Below, one piece after another: positions 1-9,713 of a stretch of DNA of 64,000 bases. The notes below the pieces were generated by a model. The model did no database searches. It was not told where the DNA came from and worked only from the letters and a program-made list of their open reading frames with translations. The stretch lies in assembly GCF_033807575.1 (NCBI RefSeq), contig NC_084715.1, forward strand, positions 8,605,349-8,669,348, given 5' to 3'. Made by a program: the position numbers and the translations under genes. Numbering within the stretch: position 1 is the stretch's first letter; each line of letters starts with the position of its first letter. This stretch comes from Cydia pomonella. Its lineage: Eukaryota; Arthropoda; Insecta; Lepidoptera; Tortricidae.

Positions 1-624
1 TATAACTTTTGAAATTTTACACAGAACCTGCGGGCGAGGGCAGCTGTATATAGTATATACACAAAGGATATAGTCTATTGATCAGAATTTTATTTCATAT
101 CGATTATATTCTAGGTTTGTAGGGACCTTTAAAGCAGAGCTTCAAACCGGTATATTGGTATGGGAACGAAAACGGTACTTTCTCGTTCTTTGTTAATTAT
201 TTCATTTCTAATTGGGCAATCTAATAATACAAAACAAAGTCGTTATCTCAAAACACAGCTGAGTCCTATATTTGGAGCTTAAAATAAACCGAAATAAAAG
301 GATATTTCGAGGTTTTTTAAAAACAAACCGATTCCGATCCCTGCTTTAAAGTCAGGAAATGGTAAGGAAAAATGTAGGTAGGCGGCAAATCTGGCTTTAT
401 TGTACGGGAAGTATATGACTCGTAAAGCACTAGCAGTAAATTTAGGTTTTGCGTTGCCGCACCGAATGTGTTAATATTTAGCATTTTGGATGCCCTTAAA
501 CAAAAAATATATAGTTGGCTTTAAAATTAAAGAGCTATTGCAATTTTTTATAAGTATTCTCCCTGAGCAGTGCAAGATCTTCTGGCTACTTCAAATTTAG
601 TATGAAATTTTGTGTTGAACTTGC
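1..624 (-). other. Mhc intron (incomplete) at the left edge
   Basis: AT-rich sequence after the GC donor of the preceding Mhc exon. I see no myosin-like coding segment, RNA gene or clear repeat in it. Its acceptor lies outside the window. Confidence 0.6.
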
Positions 625-762
625 CTCCATGCCATCGGCCTCAGCCTGCTCTTCGCGACCCCTCTGCTTGAACTTCATGCCACCCATGTGCATGACAGCG
701 GCGGTGATCTTGTATACGTTGTCCTTCTCCTCTTGGGTGAAACCAAGGATGTCGAAAGCTTG
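625..762 (-). CDS. Mhc: Mhc constitutive exon 8, last exon in window (residues 334-379)
   Basis: Encodes QAFDILGFTQEEKDNVYKIT...MKFKQRGREEQAEADGME, 46 codons. The acceptor is attatag. The right-hand boundary is a GC donor: the minus strand reads ATGGAG|GCAAGTT, and reading on in frame meets a stop after 12 more codons, so a splice is needed here. The conserved region that follows in other myosins (loop before the relay) is not in the window, so the next exon is left of position 1. Confidence 0.93.
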
Positions 763-3700
763 CTATAATACCAAAACATATGTCAATATCGAGATAACTT
801 AAAGTGTGGGTAAGGCCTAGAATATATCAATTATGGTATGAATCTTGTTATTATTAGGACATTTTGGACATAATGTTCTGTTATGTCGAAATTAATTTAG
901 AAGGCGAAATATAATCAAATCTGACTTTATAAGCTCCTACACACATATATTTCTGATGCTAAAGTAGTTACAAAATGATTTTAAAGAAGAGTACTGAGTT
1001 TAAAGTGCTGGGATGATACACAAAAAAATATTCATAGGCCTCAGGGAATACAAGAAAACATATAATTAATCGTTAGTAAAATGTAAAATAAACTAAGCGT
1101 TATTATATGTTATGCGGGGCAACGTGTACAGGTCCATTTTTTTTTCAGTGCACAGGAATCTAAATTTTGAGGTGAACTAAATTTAGACCCCCCCAAATCC
1201 AAAACTGTAGGGTACTAAATTCTATATATAATCCCAGGTCAATCCTTTTGGCTGTGATTATATCTAAACTACTCATATTTATGGTTTTCTATTTTACCAT
1301 TATAGTAACGACAATGGTATTGGGTACAGACAGGGTAATTTTCCGGTGGGTCTCTCAAACTGCTGCTATTTGCAGACAACTTACATCAGTCAATTGACAT
1401 TCCTCGCCGTCATCCATATTGGGGATGGTAATCTTACCCTGGGAGACGTTATAGTAATCGTAGATGTCGTTGGACAAGAAACACTTAGCTGTTGGTCAAA
1501 CAATATTGAACAATTTAGTAAAATCAACCTTTATGCCGAAATAGTGGAACATCCTAAACGTTTCGTCGTGTAGCATTATGTTATCGTGTCGGGTAACCTG
1601 TGGGGGTGAAGGAGAACCAAACTCTGTGCAAAAAGCCCTTTTTGGACAACGCGGGGGGCGAGCATGTGCGTGTCAGAGATTGCTCAATGTCCAGTGCACC
1701 AATAACTCTGAAGCGTCCGTCGGCTCACTTACGACCGTCAGCATCAGCTCCTCGCTGTCGTTGACACCAGGTATTCGAGTTTGCCCTTGACTTATGAGGG
1801 GATAGTCCGAGATACGGTTGCTTAACATCGTCATCTCTGTGAACATCAAGCCAAGATCTGACACACACATACGCGGCGCTAGCGGCGCCGTAAGCAAAGC
1901 TACAAGCGACAAAAACAGCAGAAGAAATGAAATGAAGAAGATAGAATGAAATGAGCCAGTTTGTCGTGTTCTGGACTCACATCAGTAAGCCTCATTTCCT
2001 CGCCGTCATCAACGCCAGGAATGACAGTCTTGCCTTGCGCGACGATGTTGTAGTCATTAATGTCGTTCGACAAAATGCACTTTCCTATAAAGGGACACCA
2101 ATCACAGTCATTTTTGGTAATTGGTGCGCTTACAAACTGAACTAAGACATGCCAATCAACGCCTATAGTGTTTTTGGAAGGGATACACACTTTTTAAGAT
2201 AACTATCGCACCAGTCAACGGGTGCGATGATCCGACCGCCTATGTCATCTCGAAAAGACAATCGAATGGAAAACAAAACTCGGGAAAGCCTCCCAGATTA
2301 TTTGGGGCCAAGACTTACGTCAGTCAACACACATTCCTCTCCATCATCTACATTGGGTATGGTAGTTTTTCCTTGCGCAATGATGTGATAGTCATGTACG
2401 TCGTTCGACAGCATACATATTTCTATACATCATAAACACACACGTTAATTACCAATGAAGTAGGTATATCAGTGTAAGGATCTGAGTGTGTTGTGTAAGT
2501 GTATTAAGTGTTGGCATCAAAAATAATTTGAATCATAACAGAGACCTTAAACTGAACAAATAATTGTACACTAATTTAATATTTCCTGAGAATTTATAGT
2601 CAAAAACATTTGAGTGGTTACAGAATATAAAAATATTTCCTGCATATACAATATTAATTAAACACATTGGACATGTGATGAACAAAAAATAGGTACATAG
2701 GCTCGCGCTAGGGCTAGATGAGTTACAGAGTTACAGTTTGGTCATCAAGATAATGATAAAGTAATAATATTTATTAAATAAATCCAAATTAGCCTTGGTA
2801 ATTTATTAGTTTTGCTCACTTGTTCATATGTGTATACAAATTAATAAGATTTTTCTTTTTCTTTTACATGTCCAACGCCTACAAATTTTATTAAAAGAAT
2901 TTGATATTTATTTTTTAGATATTTTCAAACCAGTTATAATTTGCTTGATATTGCTAAGTTAAATGTGATGTGTATTATGTTCGTACGTACCCTTCAGTCC
3001 ATCAACGGAGCCGGACATCATCTGGTAGAAGATGTGGTAAGAACGCTCAAGAGCTTGCTGGGAGATGACACGGGCCTTCTCGAGCAGGTCTGGAAAAATT
3101 TTAAACTTTAGAATCAATCCTTCAAGGCACTGATGTAGTCCATGATGTAAATGCCGAAGTACTTACAAGTCTCGATATCAGCACCAGCCAGTTTTCCAGA
3201 GGGACCGAAGTGGATACGGATGAATTTACCCTAGGCAAGGAGAAAAATAATTTCAATGACTTATAAAATCCACCAATAATTCGCAAGATGCGAGTAGATA
3301 AAAATAAGTCAAGATAATCAGTTTAATTATGTTTATTATACATTTAACTACTAATCGGGAACGAACATGTCGTAGAAATATACTTTAAGACACAATAATA
3401 GAAAACAATAAAAGTGGTTTTAATAGCGTTTTTGGATATTCTTTCCCTAAGGGAGGTAAAAGGGATTGAAAGTTTGTTACGGTATTTCTTTTTTTGCCAG
3501 TGACTTAGTCCTTCGTAGAAAAACATACATTTAGAAAACGAAAAGCGATATCAGCGTTTAATGAAAATTCGTCCTCTACCTGGGGTTAAGAGGGAGGTGA
3601 AAGTTTGTATCAGGAATTAGATAGTTTTTGAGTGAAGGACTTATGGAAACTTCGTAGAACGACATACTATAAGAAAGTAAGTAAGTGTTTTTGTATCGAG

Positions 3701-6700
3701 GTATTTTTTTCAGTTAGGGGCTCGAAACTTCGTAAGTTGTGACAGACAAATCCTGTGCGTTATAAAATTATTAACAAATGATTAACCGTTCCTACTACTG
3801 TTTTCTTTTGCTGCATATTTTTCTATGCTCATGTAGAATATAATTATAACCACCAATATACAAATCTACGGAAACGAAGTCGCGGGCAACAGCTATAGTT
3901 TCAAATATTATCGGTATTTAATTACATATATGAGGATTAATCTGATATAAAACCAAGGTTGTTTAGTATTCTGGTATCTGTAATGAATTAAGTATTTCAT
4001 TTTCCGACATAGATAATGATGCAAATACTTACGAAACGGGAAGAGTTGTCGTTACGGACGGTCTTGGCGTTACCGAAGGCTTCAAGCACAGGGTTAGTCT
4101 GGACGACCTGGTCTTCCAGGGATCCCTTCTTCTCCTGGTTGGGGTCCTTCTTCTGGGACGCACCGACGGTGGCGAAGTACGCAATTACCTTCTTCGTGTT
4201 CTCAGTCTTTCCGGCACCAGACTCACCGCTGGGAATTATAAGGTTTTTGATAAGTGCAAGGTTTGGCCCTGATTCATCTTGGGTAGCTGAGCCGATGAAG
4301 TAAGGGAAGGCAAAATTGGTGAAGCTATTACTTTATATTAAAACATCCTTAAGGGGTCCACTGATTACCAGTTTGCCGGATGATATAGGCCTGTCACTTA
4401 TTTGCGATTGTCAGCTATTGCGTATAACTGACAGGCCAATATCGTCCAGCGAACTGGTAATCAGCGGGCCCCTTTATAGGTACATATTGATGTATACATA
4501 TATTCGTTATATCTTTAAACCAAAATCTATACGAGAATATCGCAAAGGCGTAACGGTGACTGTATTTATGTTATAATATTTAGAAGCTGGCAAGACGAGT
4601 TTCGCCTTCTACCTGGCTTAAGAGTATTTGAAGTCGACCAATTAGACTGTTTCTTTTTACTATTAATAGTTATCTGAAACTTTTACTGATTTGATATACA
4701 AAAAAACTTTGTCCATGTAATATCTTTATGAAAATAGTGTGATGAAATCTATTCACGTAATGATTTTTGTTACTTACGTAATCAACATAGATTGATTCTC
4801 GTGGTTGGTCAACATGTTGACGTAAGCGCCGTCAGAAATGGCGAAGATATGGGGAGGCACCTCCGAGCGGCGCTTGCCACGGTACAGGCGGGCGCATCGG
4901 GTCGTGTACACGGGGAATCTCTTGTAGGGGTTGATAGCCACGCAGAAGAGACCAGAGTACGTCTAGAGGAACATATTCGTACATGTTATAAAGCGGCTAA
5001 TGGTGAAAGTGATGAAAAGCATGTGATATGTTGAATACTTTTTCATGTAGACATTACTGAACGAGATATTAATAATCCGCAAACCAAACTGATGACTGGG
5101 ATCGTACAATTTCTCATGCACACTTGACGTATGAAAGTAAGACTAGTAGCCAGCGTAAAAGAGACAGTAAATTGTCCCTGGTCGTCAGTTTGGCTAGCAG
5201 ATAGTGTAAATGTAGACAGATCTAGTAAATAAAGAGACAATTGATTATAATGGTAATGCCAAACGATGAAATTAAAAATGTGATCTACATTTTAAATTTT
5301 GACAAATGACGTAAGTGTATATCCACACAATCCTGCTTTTGTCAACTAATGACGTGTACCGATACTAATCGTTCTTTTGATATTTTTGGTAAACGTGGTA
5401 AAAAGAAATGGTGGTGTAATTTTTACGTATTTAGTTGGCAAACATCAGGTCCAGTCCAAAACAAATTAAATAAAGACACACTGACACGGAGATAGTACTG
5501 TATCGATACTTTGAGTCTCCGTGTTGCAAAATAGTAGAATCGTCAAAAAACTCGTAATTATATCTGATGAATCTCAATATATCTTACTGTTGTGTATCTA
5601 CGAGTTTATTGATATTTCTTACATAAAACACAAAGAAAACAATCTGAAACAAGATTTCTGTATAACTGCAAGGGGTATTGTATTGATACCTTTCTTGCAA
5701 AAAATCTTAGGCACTAAAAGAAATCATTAGATTAAGAAAACGGTGAAACATCTGATACAAGAAACACACAATCCTCCAGTCGCCGGTATCGCTGGACGAA
5801 CTTCGACTTGTCCTGTGTAAAAGGGTTCAAGTACGGTTCGGATAGGGTTTTGAGGAAGGACTATAGGAAGGTAGACACACTGACCTCTTATGCATGTTTC
5901 TAAATGAAAAATATAATCTAATCAACTTCATCTCATACTTGGAAATCACGTGTGAAGCTTTAGAAAAATGTACAAGAAAACGCAAAAACATGTTCATTCA
6001 CCTGATGACATAGTTTTTTGCGCGCGCTCTATTAAGAACATCTGGCATACAATCTGCATAGCTTGAGCGCGACCGAAATAACCAGCGCGAAAATAGCCCA
6101 CATTGATATGCAACGCACTATTTATATACAAATTGAGCCATCAGGTACAAAAAGGAATTGCGCCTCATGGGCAGCTGTTGATCTTTGGCTTGGTAGCTCT
6201 CCAATAATATCATCGACATATCAGAAGGCTATTAAAATAAGATCGCAATGATAGATAGTGTTGAAAGTCAAAGTTACAAATTGATTGACTGACATGTTAC
6301 TAAATTTTACTCATGTCGTGGTATCATGTAATCCATCGTTATATGGCGCTAAGTGAATTCTTAGAACCAAAAATTTATACTTACAATGGATACGTGTTTT
6401 CAAGTAATCACTAGAGTTCAGGTAATGTGTCTACAGAATTGAGCAAGGATTCGGCATGCACACTGCAAGGCTCCAACTCCGGCCGTCGTGGCTCCTAACT
6501 TACGTAGATAAGCTTATGGTAATATCTCTGCTTCAAGTTATACAAAACCGAAGCGTCGTTGAGGTATGTCAAGTTGGACATGTCCTCGCATTTTTCGTAC
6601 TTGGGCGGGTTGACCTGGCCTACAAGATCCTTCTTGAAGTCTTTCGTCTGCGGGAAAGATGGTCACATTAGTATCGAAATAATGAAAAGGCACCATTGGC

Positions 6701-7469
6701 GCCTACTTACATAGATCAGTTTCGCATAGTATCGCTGCCGCAGATTGTGCAGCACGGCAGCGTCGTTAAGGTATGTCAGGTCTGCCATGTCCTCGACTTT
6801 TTCAAATTTCGGTGGATTCACTTGTGAGAGGAGTTCCTTTTTTAATGTCTTTTCCTGCTCATTTAAGATCAGTTAAATATACTTGCAACATTAACGAAAT
6901 GTAATTAAAATATAAGAAAACATTATTATATTCCAAATTTTTATGTTTGAATTTTAAAACACAATTGATTTCTAGGTATCTTTCAGTTAAATCTTAATCA
7001 GGGAGCTTTTGGTAAGCTATCAGAATTCCAAACAGAAATTCAATTCACAAAAACTTTTCAGTTTAAAGTTCAGAATTGCAGATATATTTGGGCTTCCGGT
7101 GTTTCAACTTGAAATTCACTTCTTATATACTTCTCAATTAGGGTTTAATAGAGTAACACATACTGATACCTTATCTTATCACCCTATGTATTGTTTATTA
7201 TCTTATACCCTATTGTTTTCGGGTAGAACTAAAGTATTGATAATAAAAACTGAAAATATTACCTCGCCACCAGGCAGGCTGACGGTCACCAGGTCGCCCT
7301 TGGTAGCCTTGATCTCGCCCTGGAGGAAACCCTCCTTCTCGTCCGGAACCCAGCATGCCTTCTTGCCGTCGTAGGGCTTACTCTGGTCGATGCGCTTCTG
7401 TTCCAGAGACACGAACAGGTACGGGGTTGGATCGGGGTCCTCACCCTCCTGTACGATTGGCTTCGGCAT
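625..7469 (-). CDS. Mhc: Muscle myosin heavy chain, 5' part of gene (partial, spliced)
   Basis: This is the actin-based motor of the muscle thick filament. The window holds the start codon (7469) through about residue 379 of the motor domain; the rest lies left of position 1. Joined coding exons: 7263-7469, one of 6711-6854 or 6504-6647, 4778-4962, 4033-4228, 3167-3230, 2991-3089, one of four 104-nt cassettes (2319-2422, 1981-2084, 1733-1836, 1385-1488), then 625-762. All phases agree (0, 0, 2, 0, 1, 1, 0). The P-loop GESGAGKT falls at residues 180-187, as in class II muscle myosins. Exon layout and sequence match the known insect single-copy Mhc with alternative exons 3 and 7. Isoform choice is by mutually exclusive splicing. 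Confidence in identity is very high; exon numbers are by analogy with Drosophila. Confidence 0.97.
1385..1488 (-). CDS. Mhc: Mhc alternative exon 7, fourth cassette
   Basis: 104 nt, acceptor caacag and donor GAT|GTAAGT. Encodes (A)KCFLSNDIYDYYNVSQGKI then TIPNMDDGEECQLTD, the cassette closest to typical animal muscle myosins. It is the last of the four and is followed by a 622-nt intron to the constitutive exon at 625-762. Confidence 0.94.
1733..1836 (-). CDS. Mhc: Mhc alternative exon 7, third cassette (divergent)
   Basis: 104 nt, acceptor ttcacag and donor GTC|GTAAGT. Encodes (E)MTMLSNRISDYPLISQGQT then RIPGVNDSEELMLTV. It keeps length, frame, LSN, DY, QG and IPG, but lacks the Cys shared by the other three, changes QGKT to QGQT and DDGEE to NDSEE, and ends LTV in place of LTD. 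It could be a specialised or weakly constrained isoform exon. Splice sites and frame are intact, so I call it coding. Confidence 0.85.
1981..2084 (-). CDS. Mhc: Mhc alternative exon 7, second cassette
   Basis: 104 nt, acceptor tatag and donor GAT|GTGAGT. Encodes (G)KCILSNDINDYNIVAQGKT then VIPGVDDGEEMRLTD. Same phases as the other three cassettes. It lies 234 nt after the first cassette and 144 nt before the third. Confidence 0.93.
2319..2422 (-). CDS. Mhc: Mhc alternative exon 7, first cassette (residues 299-333)
   Basis: 104 nt, acceptor tatag and donor GAC|GTAAGT. Encodes (E)ICMLSNDVHDYHIIAQGKT then TIPNVDDGEECVLTD. It corresponds to the insect alternative exon 7 at the lip of the nucleotide pocket, which in Drosophila tunes ATPase and fibre kinetics. 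The motifs LSN, DY, QGKT, IP, DDGEE and LTD are intact. Confidence 0.93.
2991..3089 (-). CDS. Mhc: Mhc constitutive exon before the exon 7 cluster (residues 266-298)
   Basis: Encodes (Y)LLEKARVISQQALERSYHIF...MSGSVDGLK and the first base of a Gly-type codon. It is 99 nt, acceptor tccag, donor AAGG|GTACGT. The single base left over means every exon 7 cassette must supply two bases first, which all four do. The segment belongs to the upper 50-kDa subdomain. Confidence 0.95.
3167..3230 (-). CDS. Mhc: Mhc short constitutive exon (residues 245-266)
   Basis: A 64-nt exon encoding GKFIRIHFGPSGKLAGADIE plus Thr and one base of the next codon, with acceptor gcctag and donor CTT|GTAAGT. This is the conserved strand after switch 1 in class II myosin heads. 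It joins in frame to the YLLEKARV exon. Confidence 0.95.
4033..4228 (-). CDS. Mhc: Mhc constitutive exon 5: P-loop and loop 1 (residues 179-244)
   Basis: Carries the ATP-binding P-loop GESGAGKT (180-187) followed by ENTKKVIAYFATVG, a lysine/glutamate-rich surface loop 1 (SQKKDPNQEKKGSLEDQ) and the switch-1 approach TNPVLEAFGNAKTVRNDNSS. It is 196 nt, acceptor cccag, donor TTC|GTAAGT, phase 0 out. Loop 1 length and charge are known in myosin II to influence nucleotide release; here the loop is the usual insect muscle form. Confidence 0.97.
4350..4475. repeat. Palindromic MITE, 'AAGGGG(C/T)CCA' family, copy 1
   Basis: The two halves are inverted copies: the left arm begins TAAGGGGTCCACTGATTACC and the right arm, read on the minus strand, begins AAAGGGGCCCGCTGATTACC, with GGCCTGTCA near both inner ends. 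Two more copies lie at 39177-39293 and 49183-49310. No coding capacity. The copy sits inside an Mhc intron between exons 4 and 5. Confidence 0.85.
4778..4962 (-). CDS. Mhc: Mhc constitutive exon 4 (residues 118-179)
   Basis: Encodes TYSGLFCVAINPYKRFPVYT...PPHIFAISDGAYVNMLTNHE..., a highly conserved part of the myosin head before the P-loop. It is 185 nt, entering in phase 0 (acceptor ctctag) and leaving after two bases of the Thr codon (AC|GTAAGTA), which the next exon completes. No irregularity is seen. Confidence 0.97.
6504..6647 (-). CDS. Mhc: Mhc alternative exon 3b (residues 70-117)
   Basis: Encodes TKDFKKDLVGQVNPPKYEKC...LYNLKQRYYHKLIY, 48 codons, identical in length and phase to the upstream alternative. 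Acceptor is cccgcag and donor is TAC|GTAAGTT. Only 63 nt separate the two alternatives (6648-6710), which is near the lower limit for a functional insect intron and may itself help to enforce mutually exclusive use. Confidence 0.94.
6711..6854 (-). CDS. Mhc: Mhc alternative exon 3a (residues 70-117)
   Basis: Encodes EKTLKKELLSQVNPPKFEKV...LHNLRQRYYAKLIY, 48 codons, phase 0 at both ends, with acceptor gagcag and donor TAT|GTAAGTA. It is one of two mutually exclusive cassettes for the segment between the SH3-like domain and the nucleotide pocket. It differs from its partner at many positions (for example EKTLKKELL against TKDFKKDLV, and RQRYYAK against KQRYYHK) but keeps QVNPPK, LTYLNDA and QRYY. 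Because 144 is divisible by 3, including both exons would not break the frame. Confidence 0.94.
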
Positions 7470-7529
7470 GTTCGGAGGGTTAACGAGACTTCTGGGCTAG
7501 TCGAGACACGAGAGCAGCCCTGAGCCTTC
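7263..7529 (-). CDS. Mhc: Mhc exon 2: 5' UTR end and residues 1-69
   Basis: Starts MPKPIVQEGEDPDPTPYLFV, the conserved insect muscle myosin N-terminus, and ends ...VTVSLPGGE at a phase-0 donor (GAG|GTAATA, GT 7262-7261). The region covers the N-terminal SH3-like subdomain. The start at 7469 is chosen by conservation. The 60 nt of 5' UTR (7470-7529) follow an acceptor ttcacag; a second possible acceptor (cccag) lies nearer the ATG, so the UTR boundary is less sure than the coding part. Confidence 0.95.
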
Positions 7530-8144
7530 CTGTGAACACAGCTGATGTTTAGCGAAGCCCAATAGGAGTTTAATGGAGCGCGAGAAGGATTTAGCGGAAC
7601 TGGCGCGTGCGTCTATTTGTGGCTGAAATCCGAGTAGCGCGCATGGAGCGGTGCCAATGCTCACGTTTGCGTAATATCGTCTTTTTATGCTTATCCCGAC
7701 CCGTTACGTCACGTGGAATGCGCTGGAGCGACGCCAGCCGATTATCAGAACGGTTATTGTCTTTTATGGTGCTGCTGGTTGATGGGTCAATTGGATTTAG
7801 ATCGTCATAACTGGCCCGATAAGATTCATTTGTTTCATTACTTTAATTAAATTTGATTTTTTTATTTACAAACTTGTCGTATTACTTGTTTTTTTCAAAA
7901 TTCAACATCAACTTTACTTGCAACTTGAACTTCTAACGCTTTAAAAGTAACGTTCTCGATGGATTCCAATTGAACTTGTTCCGAAACCAAGCACTGCAAT
8001 CTATCCTTGAACCATGAACCATACACAATCCAGCACTTTCACCACAATCCTGATAAACAGCTGACGCGTCACTTTCGGTTTCGTTATGCACTCGGATTCT
8101 TGATGCACTTCACAGACGCACGTGCCACGTGCGCGCGTACTCAC

Positions 8145-8195
8145 GTTGGAAGCCGTTCTGACCGGCGGCGGGGCGCTCCGTTGCTTTTTATACCA
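8145..8195 (-). promoter_or_regulatory. Mhc: Candidate Mhc core promoter with short first exon
   Basis: On the minus strand a TATA box (TATAAAAAGC, 8192 to 8183) lies 33 nt before an insect-type initiator TCAGAAC, with the A at 8159. A strong donor (AAC|GTGAGTAC, GT at 8144-8143) follows at once, so the noncoding first exon may be only about 15 nt, with its intron ending at the acceptor before 7529. Two CACGTG E-boxes, 7 bp apart (8119-8124, 8126-8131), sit just inside the intron. The spacing fits a TATA/Inr promoter, but the start site is inferred and the exon would be unusually short. Confidence 0.5.
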
Positions 8196-8199
8196 GGAA

Positions 8200-9713
8200 T
8201 ACGACACCACCGCGCCCGATCTCCCCATTTTAGGCGGATGCCAGTCCCGGCCTCTACACTTTCAGCCGATCTTAGCTTTCATTCGGGCGGCAGCGTGAGC
8301 GCACGCTGCGCGGTTTTTAATTTTTAATGCATTTCAGATGTATGCAGATCAACGATGCCTATTGCATTCCAGTAATCACCGCTACTGTTTCAGTTGCATG
8401 ACTGTTAATATTTTTTCAAAGTTCGTAAAAAATTGTAAGTATTAATATCTATTAGAAATAGTTTTTACTGATCCCGAGTTATTTATTGAATGCATTTGAT
8501 ACAGACGAGACAATTCAGTTATAAATTCATAATTTATAATCATAAACAAACCGTCTCGGTGATCTATTTGATATTAAAATGGTATTTACAAATAGTAACT
8601 GAATGTGGTTACAGGTGGAATTATTACTTACGGAGTTTAGGGCGGTTTAAATCGTCAATAAAAGCCGCCCAGACTTTGATTGGCTGTAAAACGTTGAAAT
8701 AGCTCTTTTGAGCGTTCACGAGCACTTGTAATCAGTTACATCGCCTTTGATATGTAAATAAAATCGTAGGAATGTTTGAACGGGTTTTCACGTTTTAAAG
8801 GCAAATTAGTGGCGGCTTTTTTTCAAAATAAGTAGATTATTGCAAGGTTTTTAGAATGGGTAAAAGCAAAGATAATTGATTGCAATAGAGAGGTAAAGTC
8901 TAAGTAAAAAAGGTGCCTCTTAATTTAACATCCAAAACAGACGGCGCTGTGCTGTGCCATATGTTTTACGGTTACTGAATTGTCAAACGTCAACTTTTGA
9001 CAATCAGAGTTACTCCAAAATATATGGAACTGTACAGCGCCATCTCGTATACCTGTCAAATTCGAAGCAAGAAATTGTCTTAGATTATACACATCTTACT
9101 CGATCAATGTATCTTTGGTAAGAGTAACCACATAGGTATTATTTCAACAAATTATTCATTGTTTTCTCTGTTCATTAACATATTGCATTTTATTTATGAA
9201 TTTAACGAAACCATTGAGGAGTATTTTTTTATAGGAACTGCTTGAGTTTTGAAAATGTTAGCTGATTATTTTTACAACATTTTTAAAATAATAAATTCGA
9301 AGTTTTTCAACAAATAAGGCAAATATTACCATCACCTAAAATAAAATAATAGCGTAATGTAGTTAAGATCATATTGTAAAGAAAAACAATGAATGTATAA
9401 AAATAAATAACATGTAGATACTTATAAGGCATAATATAAGAAATGGAATGTTACAAATAGAAAACATAATAAAAATGTAAACTGATAGCTAAACGCTTTC
9501 GTTGACATTAAATTTTTTTTAAGTATGTTGCACCAATTATATTGAATTGATTTTTCGCATGGTAGTAGCTAATACTATTTACAGTTTATGTTATTTTTTC
9601 ATAGGTGTACCTTTACAAATACTTGTAGAAAAAAAAACTGTCAAAAAAATCTCTGACATTTTAATCGTTATTTTTTCAGGGAATTAACTATTTTTAAAAA
9701 TCTGAGTTATACT
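8200..9713. other. Upstream flank of Mhc, no gene seen
   Basis: The first 150 bp are GC-rich and may hold proximal Mhc promoter sequence. Beyond that the DNA is AT-rich with only short chance open frames. The single recognisable element is the palindrome at 8941-9050. Confidence 0.5.
8941..9050. repeat. Palindromic MITE-like element
   Basis: Left arm GGCGCTGTGCTGTGCCATAT and the reverse complement of the right arm GGCGCTGTACAGTTCCATAT match with few differences, and the arms continue to TGTCAAA near the centre. About 110 bp, noncoding, with hairpin potential. Confidence 0.75.

Larger units (their letters stand above)
763..7262 (-). other. Mhc introns
   Basis: Introns larger than 300 nt are 763-1384, 2423-2990, 3231-4032, 4229-4777, 4963-6503 and 6855-7262. 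Apart from the palindromic MITE at 4350-4475 I recognise no element in them. The 1,541-nt intron 4963-6503 holds one weak MEF2-like word (CTATTTATAT near 6118-6127), which matches 9 of 10 consensus positions and is not convincing alone. Confidence 0.6.

Noticed and set aside
4792..5034. 80-codon plus-strand frame
   Set aside because: Antisense of Mhc exon 4, which is unmistakable on the minus strand.
7009..7374. 121-codon plus-strand frame
   Set aside because: Antisense to Mhc exon 2 and its intron.
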